Source of the DNA: an uncultured Lamprocystis sp.
Lineage (GTDB): Bacteria > Pseudomonadota > Gammaproteobacteria > Chromatiales > Chromatiaceae
Reading direction: 5' to 3'
DNA length: 64,000 nt
Assembly: GCF_903933125.1 (NCBI RefSeq)
Contig: NZ_CAIZIZ010000310.1
Span: 62,001-126,000, forward strand
This document shows positions 49,506-60,684 of this stretch, piece after piece. How positions within the stretch are numbered: the stretch's first letter is position 1; the number at the start of each line of letters is the position of its first letter. Under the pieces are notes generated by a model, which had not been told where the DNA came from, did no database searches, and saw nothing but the letters and a program-made list of their open reading frames with translations. Position numbers and translations under genes: made by a program.

Positions 49506-52500
49506 ATGAGTCAGATCGCCGTGCTTCCGGTTTGGCTGATCCCTGCCGCGGCCTTCGCCGTCGCGCTGGGCCTGGCATTCGCGCTCAATGCCCTGGTCAT
49601 CGCGCGGCGGCCGGACCGGGACAGTGGTGCGCTCTGGACCAGTGTCCTGGTCTGGTGCGGCGGCCTGCTGGCCCTGTCGCTGCTCTATGCCTGGACGCTC
49701 CAATGGACCGAGTTGGCCTGGTGGTTCAAGGGCTGGCATCCCCTGTTCGACGAGACCGGGCTCAAGGTCGATCTGCCGGGGCTGCCCGCCCTGGTGCTGC
49801 CGGTCCCGACGCCCCTGGGCGCGGACGGGCAGCGGCTGGCGCATCCCGAGTGGTGGGCGCTCGCCATGCCATTCGCCGTCTGGTTTGCCGTGGTTCTGAT
49901 CCGGCTCCTGCTGCCCGCGACGCAACGCGGACCGGAGCAGCCGCGCCCCGGCGGCTGGCTGGCTGGTTCCGCCGGGTTCGCGGACGCGCGGCACTGGGTC
50001 GGGTATGCCCTGGCCACACCACTGTTGCTCTTGCTGGCCTGGAGTGCCGACCAACTCGGCGAAGGGCCAATCCAGGCGCGCGCCGCGCTCTGGGGGATCC
50101 TGGCCGTCCTCGCCGTCACCCTCATCGTCATCGCCTTCAGCCGCGGCCGGGCGGATGCCGCAGCGACCGCGACCGCGCCGGCGCCTGAAACCGACGCTGA
50201 CGACTGGGTGGACGCGCTACGCCGCCGCGGCTTCGCCGTCACGCCACTCGCCCGGCTCGAGCCCAGTCTGGAGGGGGTCCAGACCCAGGACCCCGATGCC
50301 TGCGCACTGCTCGATCAATGGCCCTTCCTGCGCGAGCGCCAGGTGGCCCCGGAGTTGGTCGAGGCCGTCGCCGATCTGTTCGGCGCCGGCGTCGGCCGGC
50401 GTCGCTATGGGCTGGATCGGCTGATCCTGGCCCCGGACGATGCCGGCCAGTTGGAGGCCCTGGCCGCGGCCATCCGGCTCACTTACCTGCGTCTGGAACT
50501 GGTCACCCTGGTGATCTGTCCGCGCGGTGCGACCGCGCTCGCCGAGCGTCTTGCGCCCTGGCTGCCAGGCCGCGAGCTGATCCATCTGCCGCGGGCCAAT
50601 GCCCCTATCGATACCACGGCCATGGTCTGGGTACTCACGGCCGGCACCCTGTCGGATCAGTTGGCAGACCTCTCCGATCATCCGCTGCTGCTCAACCGCA
50701 TCGGTCTCATCGCCTGGTGGGATTTGGACGCCTATTCCGGTGTCATGGCCGCCAACTTCTGGGCCGTCTCCCATCGTCTGCACCGGCTGATCAAGGGCAA
50801 GGGCCATCAGGAGACCCGCTCACTCACCTTCGCCCGTTATCACCAGAGCCACGAGGCCAATTTCGCCGCCTTCGCCTCGCAGACGCTGCCCTATGATTAC
50901 CAGGCCGAGGATCGGGTCGTGGTCGCCCAGCGCCGCCGCCATCCGCTCTGCATCCATTTGCTGGAGCCGACGGCCGACCTCAAACCCGCGGACCTGGTCG
51001 CACAGGACCACGGGGACCCCAGCCTGCTGGCCGCCCGGACCTCGGTGGAAGCCGGCTGGCGCACCCGTTTCGAGCCACCGCCGGGCCTGGACTTGATCAA
51101 AACCGCGGATTTCCTGCAACAGCGGATCGACGGGCGTCGTCTGGCGCAGTGGCTACCGCCGGGGCCGGCCGACGCCGGGGCGCGGATCATGGAGGTGCGT
51201 GCCGAGGACGTGCTCTCGCTCGGTCATCTGCTCTCCCAGGGCGGGCGCTGTCTGGAGTATTTGCCGGCCCACCATGTCGGTGTGTTCCTGCCGCCGGGGA
51301 ACCCCTATGTGCGCCGGCTGCTGCTGCGCCTGGAGCGGGACCCGGCGGCCTTCTTCCGCCAGGTGCGCCGGCTGGTCCCCGGTGTGCCGCAGCCGGCGAT
51401 CGTGCGCCGTCATCTGCTGCTGGCCTTGCGTGAGATGGAAGCGGTGGCCAACGGCTTGCTCACCACCTTCCAATGGCGCGACAGTATTCTCGACCCGGTC
51501 CTGGAAGACCTGGCCAATCATCACCAGATCGAGCGCCGCGACGTGCATTTTCTCGACCACGACAACCGGCTCAAGGTCGATACCGGCTATACCAGTTCGG
51601 TCGCGGAATATCGCCCCGGTCCGCTGGACACCGTCGGCGATCAGTTGGTCTCGATCATCCTGCGCGAGGCCGGTGAAGCCGAAGAACTGCTGCTGCGTAT
51701 CGACCCGGAGCGGGCAACCATCGTCGCCTATCCACGGCGCGTCTTTCAGGTCAAGGGGCAGACCTTTCGCATCAACGCCTGGCCCAGCACCGATGCGCAG
51801 GAGATCAAGCGTCGCGGCGTACTCTACTGCACCCGCACCGATGACCCGGTGCTGACCTGGCGGGTGAGTGAACCGCGGCTGCGCCGCACGCTGGTCGATC
51901 CCAGCCAGAATCAGGCCTTCTTCGCCCACAACACACTCAATAAGGTCGTCATCCAGACCCAGTACGCGGAGGAGGTCAGCGGCCTCATCGAGATCCGGCG
52001 CGAAGGCCAATACGATGCACATTCAGGCGCGCCGCGTCAGAGCGAGACCGACTGGGGCGAACCCATCGAGAGCCTGACCTTCCCGACCAAGGGGCTGATG
52101 CTGCGCTTTCTCGAAGAAGACCTGGCCGAGCGCACCGCCGCCCTGCATTCAATCGCGCTGGCCTTGAGCCAGGTTTTGGCGGTGCATGTCGGCGTCGAAG
52201 AGGACGCCGTGCGCGTTATGGCGGCGGAGAACCTCAAAGTCGGCCGCCGCCGCGAATCGGGCCTGGTCATCCTTGACCTCTATCCGCACGGCATCGGCCT
52301 GATCGATGCCCTGAATGATGACGACGCCCTGTTGCGCCGCATGCTGGAACACACCCGCGACTGGCTCGCCGAATGTCCCTGCGCCAGCGAAGCCGGTTGC
52401 CCGCTCTGTCTGCAATCACCGCCGTCCATCGCCGCGACCCGCTATTCAGTCGATCGTCATTTGAGTCGGCGGGAGGCGGTGGAGGTGTTGCGGCAGGTGT

Positions 52501-52511
52501 TGGGGGATTGA
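49506..52511 (+). CDS. membrane protein with DUF1998/MrfA-like helicase relic and C-terminal Cys4-type zinc motif
   Basis: N-terminal TM helices; 'LIAWWDLDAYSGVMAANFWAVSHRLHRLI' aligns by eye to the '[26 protein letters not shown]' motif II region of DUF1998 helicases; C-terminus 'DWLAECPCASEAGCPLCLQSPPS...LSRREAVEVLRQVL'. No GKT Walker A. Confidence 0.55.
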   Translation: MSQIAVLPVWLIPAAAFAVALGLAFALNALVIARRPDRDSGALWTSVLVWCGGLLALSLLYAWTLQWTELAWWFKGWHPLFDETGLKVDLPGLPALVLPVPTPLGADGQRLAHPEWWALAMPFAVWFAVVLIRLLLPATQRGPEQPRPGGWLAGSAGFADARHWVGYALATPLLLLLAWSADQLGEGPIQARAALWGILAVLAVTLIVIAFSRGRADAAATATAPAPETDADDWVDALRRRGFAVTPLARLEPSLEGVQTQDPDACALLDQWPFLRERQVAPELVEAVADLFGAGVGRRRYGLDRLILAPDDAGQLEALAAAIRLTYLRLELVTLVICPRGATALAERLAPWLPGRELIHLPRANAPIDTTAMVWVLTAGTLSDQLADLSDHPLLLNRIGLIAWWDLDAYSGVMAANFWAVSHRLHRLIKGKGHQETRSLTFARYHQSHEANFAAFASQTLPYDYQAEDRVVVAQRRRHPLCIHLLEPTADLKPADLVAQDHGDPSLLAARTSVEAGWRTRFEPPPGLDLIKTADFLQQRIDGRRLAQWLPPGPADAGARIMEVRAEDVLSLGHLLSQGGRCLEYLPAHHVGVFLPPGNPYVRRLLLRLERDPAAFFRQVRRLVPGVPQPAIVRRHLLLALREMEAVANGLLTTFQWRDSILDPVLEDLANHHQIERRDVHFLDHDNRLKVDTGYTSSVAEYRPGPLDTVGDQLVSIILREAGEAEELLLRIDPERATIVAYPRRVFQVKGQTFRINAWPSTDAQEIKRRGVLYCTRTDDPVLTWRVSEPRLRRTLVDPSQNQAFFAHNTLNKVVIQTQYAEEVSGLIEIRREGQYDAHSGAPRQSETDWGEPIESLTFPTKGLMLRFLEEDLAERTAALHSIALALSQVLAVHVGVEEDAVRVMAAENLKVGRRRESGLVILDLYPHGIGLIDALNDDDALLRRMLEHTRDWLAECPCASEAGCPLCLQSPPSIAATRYSVDRHLSRREAVEVLRQVLGD

Positions 52512-52710
52512 GTCAGCGTCCGTAAATGAACGCGAATACGATGCTTGGGGCCTTGATCAGTCGGCTATGCTTGGCCCCACATCATCCGACAGGTCACGAC
52601 AGGACAAGGGTCAGGTCTCCCATTGTGGATCCTTGCAACCGCCGCTGACGTTACGCAGCATAACGAAATCTTATCGCAAGGAATCAATAAATAGCCGATT
52701 TAGAGCCTTC

Positions 52711-52793
52711 CTACCTGATATACAGGCAGACCCTTGGTGTAGGGGCGGGTTTAAAACCCGCCCCTACGTCCGGTTATCACGTCCGATGGCTAT
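52711..52793. repeat. Dispersed palindromic repeat, copy 3 (core 52739-52767)
   Basis: gtaggggcgggtttaaaacccgcccctac with flanks ctacctgatatacaggcagaccc... / ...gtccggttatcacgtccgatggctata; inverted relative to copy 1. Confidence 0.9.
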
Positions 52794-55438
52794 ATGTGTT
52801 CCACGGCTGCTAGTGTGGCATACGGGTGTTCGTGTATCTCAAACGCTGGATTGTAATACGGGTCACGAAGCAGCCTTTGCGCTTGATCAGCGCTTCCGCC
52901 ATCGCGATGAATCGGGGTGTGTCGGTTGTACAGATGTGCAATCTCCCGATCGAGCCGGCTGCGCTGCGTTCCGCGCTGGTCCGGCCCGCGGGTCGCGGAT
53001 GCGAAGTGGCGTAGCCGGGCGTGCGGGGTCCACAGGTTTCGGTAACCCGCCGCAGTCAGCCGCAGACAAAAGTCCACATCGTTGAAGGCGACCCCCAGGT
53101 TGACCATCTCAAACCCCCCGACTTGATCGAACACTTGACGCCGACAGACGAGACAGGCGCCGGTGACCGCACTCAGATTTTGCGTGAGCGCGGCACGCAT
53201 CATATACCCGGCGCGGTCCGTCGGCAGGCCGGTGAACGCATGTTCGGCGGCGCCGTGCACGCCGAGGATGACGCCGCCATGCTGAATGGTACCGTCAGGA
53301 AATAAGAGCTTGGCGCCGACCGCGCCGATGTCGGGGCGGCAGGCGTGGCCGACGAGTTCGGTCAGCCAATCGGGCGTGAGCACTTCAGTGTCGTTGTTGA
53401 GGAAGCACAGCACCTCGCCGTGGGCGCGGGCGGCGGCGAGGTTGTTGATCGCCGACCAGTTGAATGCGCCGCTGTATTGCAGGACCTGGACCTTTGGCTG
53501 GTCGGCGACCGTGCGGAGATAGTCGCGGGCGATGGGGTCGGTGGTGTCGTGATCGACGAGCAGGATCTCAAAGTCGGGGTACGCGGTGCGGTTCCGGATG
53601 CTCTCGATACAGGTCCGCAACAGCTCCGGGGCGTCGCGCGTGGGGATAATGATGGAGACCTTTGGCGCGAGGTGCGGGAGTTGCCAGCGCAGGCGGGCGG
53701 CGAGTGTGCGCGGCGCGCGCGCGATCTCGGGGTTGGCGGCGTACAGTGCCTCATCGAGTTCGGCGGTGGCAGGGGCGCGGGTGCGCGTCAGGTGATCCTG
53801 CAGGACGGTCAGGGCGCGGGTGAGGCCCGATTCGTCGGCAGGGGGGCCGGGGTCCGCCGCGATGCGATGGGTCAGGACCCGGGCGATGTGCAGCCAGTCG
53901 TGCGGTGCGAGCCGCTCGATCGCGCGCAGCAGCAGGTCGTACTGCCAGACGCCCTCGGGTTCGTCCGCGAGGTCGGGGACCAAGATCGCGAGTAAGGTCC
54001 GATCCAGACAGAAGGCGCCGATATAGGGGGTGGATAGCAGGAGGTCCGGATTGAAATCGGGCCGCAGCTCTGGGTCGCGATGAGCGCCGGCCGCGTCGAT
54101 CCGGTCGCTGTCCGCGTAGAGGATTTTGGCGTCGGTGTGTACCGCACCGTGCACGATCCAAGCCAGTGCCTCCGGGGCGAGTGCCTCGCCGGGTGCGAGC
54201 AGTAGCAGGCGGGTATTGGGTGATTCGCGTAGAACGGCGCGCAGGACTGCCGGGCTCGGCTGTGACCGCGCGTCGATCCAGTGCACTCCCCCGTACCGAG
54301 CGGACCGGGCCAGGACTTCGTAGGCCTGATCCGGCTGGGAGCGATTGAAGATCAGGTACTGATGTCCGTCCTGCGCTTGTCCGACCAGCGACTCCAGAAC
54401 GTGTTCGAATTGAGGGAGTGTGGTATCGGCCGTGAGCGGTACGACCACGCTGATCCGCGGCAACACCAGTTCCGGGGTGGCCGTAGTCTCCGGCGGAGGG
54501 GCCAGGCGATGGACTTCGTCGTACCAGAGATCGTAGTCGGCGAGTGCGTAGGCGGTGCGCCGACGCCGGGCCGGCATCTGTTCGCGCAGTTCGTGCAGGG
54601 TCTGTTCGAGACGGTTGAGCCGACGGACGAGTGCAGCGTCGGACCGATCGGCGTCGTCCGCGCGGTAGCTTAAGGGGTAGCCGGCGATCAGTGTGCGTCC
54701 GGAATCCTGGTCGAGCAGGTCCAGGCGGTGGGTCTCGCGCCAGGGTGACGCCAACGTGTCCTTGCGCAGGATGACCTGGAAGCCGTGACGGGTGTCGGCG
54801 CCGAGGCCATCAAGGTCCGGGCGCGGGTCGTCGGCCACGGCCGTTCCGGCGGGGACACCGTTGACTTCGAACCGGAGGCGCAGGATTCGGCTCGGATCGG
54901 CGGTGTCGATCGCCCAGCCGGTGACGCGGCGGCCGTCAATGAAATCGATGGTGCCTCTCAGGGTGCCGGCCGGGGATGAGGTCTGGACGGGCAGGCCGTT
55001 GCCTTCAAACAACTGAGCGCTTGGAAGTTGTCCCTGCCGCAGGCCGGACATGACGGCAGTCAGCGGATCACTCCAGCCCGCGAGTTTGCCGGGTGCGTGT
55101 TTCAAAATCCGATCGAGCAGCCGGTCGTGGGCCGCGGGATCGGCCAGGTCGGTGCGCAACAGCGCCAAGGGGCGCGGGTGCAGGCGAGGGGTCTTGAACA
55201 GCAGGGTGCCCGCCGCATCGCTGATCGTCAGCGACACCGGGTCAGCTAAGGGGTCGCCGGTCAGAGCCAGGAAGGCCGCGACCGAATCGGAAACCGGGAC
55301 GCCCAGATAGGGTTTGGGCAATGGTTGCCCGGAAAGCGCCAGGTCGAGTTGTTTCGCCAGACGGCCCGCGTGGTGCCACACGACCAGACGCAGGGCCGCG
55401 TGTCCATAGACTTCAGCAAATTGTGTGACATCCATCAC
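52790..55438 (-). CDS. large glycosyltransferase family 2 protein (rhamnosyltransferase-like C-terminus)
   Basis: 'KVSIIIPTRDAPELLRTCIESIRNRTAYPDFEILLVDHDTTD', 'YSGAFNWSAINNLAAARAHGEVLCFLNNDTEVLTPDWLTELVGHA', 'NDVDFCLRLTAAGYRNLWTPHARLRHFASATRG'. Confidence 0.88.
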   Translation of the reverse strand: MMDVTQFAEVYGHAALRLVVWHHAGRLAKQLDLALSGQPLPKPYLGVPVSDSVAAFLALTGDPLADPVSLTISDAAGTLLFKTPRLHPRPLALLRTDLADPAAHDRLLDRILKHAPGKLAGWSDPLTAVMSGLRQGQLPSAQLFEGNGLPVQTSSPAGTLRGTIDFIDGRRVTGWAIDTADPSRILRLRFEVNGVPAGTAVADDPRPDLDGLGADTRHGFQVILRKDTLASPWRETHRLDLLDQDSGRTLIAGYPLSYRADDADRSDAALVRRLNRLEQTLHELREQMPARRRRTAYALADYDLWYDEVHRLAPPPETTATPELVLPRISVVVPLTADTTLPQFEHVLESLVGQAQDGHQYLIFNRSQPDQAYEVLARSARYGGVHWIDARSQPSPAVLRAVLRESPNTRLLLLAPGEALAPEALAWIVHGAVHTDAKILYADSDRIDAAGAHRDPELRPDFNPDLLLSTPYIGAFCLDRTLLAILVPDLADEPEGVWQYDLLLRAIERLAPHDWLHIARVLTHRIAADPGPPADESGLTRALTVLQDHLTRTRAPATAELDEALYAANPEIARAPRTLAARLRWQLPHLAPKVSIIIPTRDAPELLRTCIESIRNRTAYPDFEILLVDHDTTDPIARDYLRTVADQPKVQVLQYSGAFNWSAINNLAAARAHGEVLCFLNNDTEVLTPDWLTELVGHACRPDIGAVGAKLLFPDGTIQHGGVILGVHGAAEHAFTGLPTDRAGYMMRAALTQNLSAVTGACLVCRRQVFDQVGGFEMVNLGVAFNDVDFCLRLTAAGYRNLWTPHARLRHFASATRGPDQRGTQRSRLDREIAHLYNRHTPIHRDGGSADQAQRLLRDPYYNPAFEIHEHPYATLAAVEHI

Positions 55439-55621
55439 GCCACCTTAATACCGATCCTTTGCGTGCGGCGTCACAGGCACGCGAGCTATTGACCTGCCTC
55501 GATTGCGCGCGACGCCGCTGTGCAGATTCGGGATTCGTTCGCCATTCCCGCCAGTTGTAAACAGGCCGCGGCGGTGTGCACCGCCGCGGCCTTTTCTAAG
55601 CCCTACCACGTAGGCCGGGGA

Positions 55622-56651
55622 TCAGCTAATGGTCCACACATCGTCATCATCAACATCCTTGAAGGTGTTGTAGTTGACGTTTTTCAGCAAGACCATTTCC
55701 CCGTTGTCCGACTTGATCAGGACGTCGGCGACCGCCTTGGTGACGTTGTAATTCCCGGCGCTGGAGAGGTCGACCGTATCGCCCCAGCCGAGACTCGTAA
55801 CGACATCCGAACCGTCGCCATCATTCCAGACGAATCTGTCGGCTCCGTAGGTGCCCACATCGATCTGGTCGTTGCCGGCCCCGCCCTGGATGGTGTCGTT
55901 GCCGGCCCCGCCCTGGATGGTGTCGTTGCCGGCCCCGCCCTGAATGGTGTCGTTGCCGTCGCCGCCGATGATGCGGTCATTTCCGCTGCCGCCGTCAATG
56001 GTGTCGCTACCAGCGCCGCCGTCGATGGTGTCGTTGCCGGCACCCCCGAAGATCCAGTCGTTACCCGCGTTACCGTACACCTGGTCGTTGCCGTCGCCGC
56101 CGTCGATAGTGTCGTTGCCAACGCCGACGTAGATCGTATCGTTCCCGCCGCCGCCGGAAATGCTGTCGTTGCCGTCGCCGGCACTGATGGTATCGTTGCC
56201 GTCGCCGCCCTGGATGGTGTCGTTGCCAACGCCGGCGAAGATCGTGTCGTCCCCGCTGCCGCCGTCGAGCATGTCATTGCCTAGGTTGCCGTAGACCGTG
56301 TCATTGCCGTCGGAGGCAAGGATGGTGTCTTTACCGGCCCCGCCGCTGATGGAATTGGCCCCTCTGTTACCCAGGATGACGTTGTCTCCTGAGTTACCGG
56401 CGAGGGTACGGGCACCATTAATCATGATGGCATCGTCATCACCTGCCTTCATGGTGTAACCTTTGGCTTCGCTGACGATCAACCGATCGGCACCGGAGTC
56501 ATAAATCTTGACGCCAACCCCCCGGCTGGGGGGGTTGGTTGTAGTCGATCGGTCCAACCTCTTGGCGAAACTGGAAGAGGTCGTTTGGGTTGAGGTTGAA
56601 CTGCTCAGGGTTGCCCTGAATTGCTGAAGGGACTGACGCGAAACCTGCCAT
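55622..56651 (-). CDS. RTX (hemolysin-type Ca-binding repeat) protein; natural start likely 56651 but separated by a frameshift at 56514-56538
   Basis: Tandem nonapeptides GGxGNDTIxxGxGNDxI. In a second frame 56651-56499 reads MAGFASVPSAIQGNPEQFNLNPNDLFQFRQEVGPIDYNQPPQPGGWRQDL*; a 1-nt contraction joins it to VKIYDSGADRLIVSEAKGYTMKAGDDD. Confidence 0.8.
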
Positions 56652-57471
56652 CGTGAAGACTCCGTAACTGTTAGCGTGCTAAATCGAGGGCTCAGGTCGG
56701 TCCGTGCCGGCGCGTACTCCGGTACATAGCGGTGAGCCGCTTTCGCTGTGATGAAAATCCAGTGATACTCAGCCATCACAAAGGTGCAATGACGCCTTTG
56801 TCACTGGAGCATTTCTTCTTCGATCGTTTTTCTTGTGTTCCCTGACCAGGGTAAGGCCGCGGCGCTCGATACTATCGTTGAATTGTTATCGAGGCTTTAC
56901 AATCCCATGGCGATTTGCTGAACTTTTTCATGCAATTTCGCACGAGATGTGACCTTGATCACAATATTTCCCGAATCTCACAAGCGGGTCAATCCCTCTT
57001 TTCGTTTGGGCTCTTTTACCGAGTGGCGAGCGATATGGCTGCTCAAACGTGTAATTTTTGTGTCCTACGCGACGACCTCGCGTGCCAACGCAGGTTCAAG
57101 AGAGGTTTATAAAACCTTGTTTATAAATATAAAACAGTCTATTCCTGAATCGGGCAGTCAACGTTCAACGCGGAATTTGCCGCGGATTATCGTGTCGGCT
57201 GGTTTACCCGCGGGGTGAGCGCCGGCCCTGCGTCAGCGCGCAGGATATTGTTTAACAAAACTTAACAGTTGATTGCGGGCCGCTGACCGCTGTTCCATGA
57301 TCGAAAATTCGGTCGCAGGCGGGTCGCGTCGCTCTAGCCGCAAGACGCCCGCGGTCTCGGGTCGGCAATCGTATCCAGTTTGACTCCGTGCTCGTCGGCG
57401 CCGACATCCGGGTCGGCAGGGTTTGCCGACGAAGGCGAAGACCGGGTCGCGCCGGGGGAAGACCCGTGGGT

Positions 57472-57963
57472 TCAGGAGTCGTCGTCGAACGGTGTCTCTC
57501 TGTAAAAGTCGCGCATCGCTATCGCTTTGAAGACCCTTGGCGCCTTGGCGTGAGCCATTCCGGTCTGAGCCAAGCCGGTGCGGCGGATGCGCTCGCGTGG
57601 GCGCAAGTCGCCACCAGTGTCCTCAGCGCATCCTACGAACTCACTCCAGTGCACGACGCCCGGGCTCTGGTCGGCGCGCTGATCAAGGCCGCATGGTTGA
57701 TCATCCGGTGCTTGCTGATCGGGCGGCGTAGTCCGGCTGAACGCCAGCAGATGTCCGATGAATGGCTCAGTGCTCAAGCGGCTGGCCTGGGTCAGGGTGT
57801 CAATGGCCGCCGGGATCGCACCCGCCGCCAGTTGGGCGACGGCGCGGGCGGCCAGGGTCTCGACCGCTCGCTCGACCGCGAGCAGGGTGGTCAAGTCCAT
57901 CCCGCAGCGGCGGCAGGTCGCTCCGCCATCCCAGCGGGCACGGCAGTTGGGGCAGCGCTCCAT
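57472..57963 (-). CDS. small protein with N-terminal zinc ribbon, downstream of hsp70-like gene
   Basis: 'MERCPNCRARWDGGATCRRCGMDLTTLLAVERAVETLAARAVAQLAAGAIPAAIDTL' CxxC...CxxC; 12 bp after the hsp70-like stop, same strand. Confidence 0.65.
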   Translation of the reverse strand: MERCPNCRARWDGGATCRRCGMDLTTLLAVERAVETLAARAVAQLAAGAIPAAIDTLTQASRLSTEPFIGHLLAFSRTTPPDQQAPDDQPCGLDQRADQSPGVVHWSEFVGCAEDTGGDLRPRERIRRTGLAQTGMAHAKAPRVFKAIAMRDFYRETPFDDDS

Positions 57964-57975
57964 CAGGTATCGCCT

Positions 57976-59748
<1,773 letters not shown>

Positions 59749-59888
59749 GGTGTTCCCTGTCGGAGTATTAGGTGTATGGGTGTTGGATGGCGGGTCTGGG
59801 TGGTCAGGCGCGCCTTGGATCTGGTTTTTTGGCGATTCCCTGGAATAAAGATCCCGAAGGCGCACGCCTGCAAGATCCGTCGATGCCT

Positions 59889-59914
59889 GTAGGGGCGATT
59901 TAAATCGCCCCTAC
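59889..59914. repeat. Variant palindrome GTAGGGGCGATTTAAATCGCCCCTAC
   Basis: Perfect 26-bp palindrome between grpE-like and hsp70-like genes; same GTAGGGGCG...CGCCCCTAC arms as the three longer repeats but different flanks. Confidence 0.92.
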
Positions 59915-60000
59915 CTGTCGGTCGATCTTTTCCCGACCATCGCATGATCCGCTGTGGGTATAGTGCCGTGCCGGGGGTCGGCGATGTCGGCAGGTTCCGT

Positions 60001-60684
60001 CTATGGCGGACTGGTCAGCCGGTTGACGACGACCTCCGCCGGGCGCAGCAGGCGTTCGCCTTGACTGAAGCCGCGGCGGACCTCGGCGAGGACCAGTCCG
60101 TCGGCCTGTGTCGGGTCCGCGGCGGCCTCGGCGGCATACATGGTCAGGGGGTCGAAACGCAGGCCCATGACCCGCAGCGGCAGCGCGCCGCGGCGGGCCA
60201 GGGTGTCGTCGAGCCGCTGGAGGTTCATGGCGAGTCCTTCGGCCATGCCGATGACAAAGGTGTGCGCCTTGCCGCGTCGGGATAGCCAGCCGGGGTAGTA
60301 GCGGCGCGCCTGGTCGTAGCCGGCTTGTAGTCGGTCGCGCAGGTCCAGCAGTTCGAGCAGCAGGTCGCGCTCGGCGGCCTGTCGGGCGCGCCGCTCGGCT
60401 TCGACCCGTTGCGCCTCGCCCGCTTCGAGCCGTGTCTGGGCCTGGCGCACCAGGTCGAAGGCCTCGCGGAATTGGTCCAGGGCGCTTTTGACCTGGCGCG
60501 ATTCGAGTTTGACCTCGTTCTTGAGCGCGGCAACCTCCGCCAGCAAGGTGAAGAGGTCGGGGGCCGGTTCGGTGTCCGTGTTCTGGTCGGCCGAGGCCGC
60601 GACCCCGTCCAGATAGTCGGCAAAGCGGGTGAGCAGTTGCTCGCGGATGGCCGGGTCCAGGGCCGGTTCCGGGGTTGGGTCCAT
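60001..60684 (-). CDS. GrpE-like nucleotide exchange factor
   Basis: Long coiled-coil N-terminus then 'LLELLDLRDRLQAGYDQAR...VIGMAEGLAMNLQRLDDTLARRGALPLRVMGLRFDPLTMYAAEAAADPTQADGLVLAEVRRGFSQGERLLRPAEVVVNR'. Confidence 0.88.
   Translation of the reverse strand: MDPTPEPALDPAIREQLLTRFADYLDGVAASADQNTDTEPAPDLFTLLAEVAALKNEVKLESRQVKSALDQFREAFDLVRQAQTRLEAGEAQRVEAERRARQAAERDLLLELLDLRDRLQAGYDQARRYYPGWLSRRGKAHTFVIGMAEGLAMNLQRLDDTLARRGALPLRVMGLRFDPLTMYAAEAAADPTQADGLVLAEVRRGFSQGERLLRPAEVVVNRLTSPP

Noticed and set aside
55520-56284. Plus-strand ORF with VDGVVAGPALDGVVAG repeats
   Set aside because: Antisense of RTX repeats; repeat periodicity comes from the GGxGNDTI codons.
56915-57112. 65-aa ORF MLNFFMQFRTRC...
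   Set aside because: Lies in the AT-rich noncoding gap, no coding-like composition or family motif.
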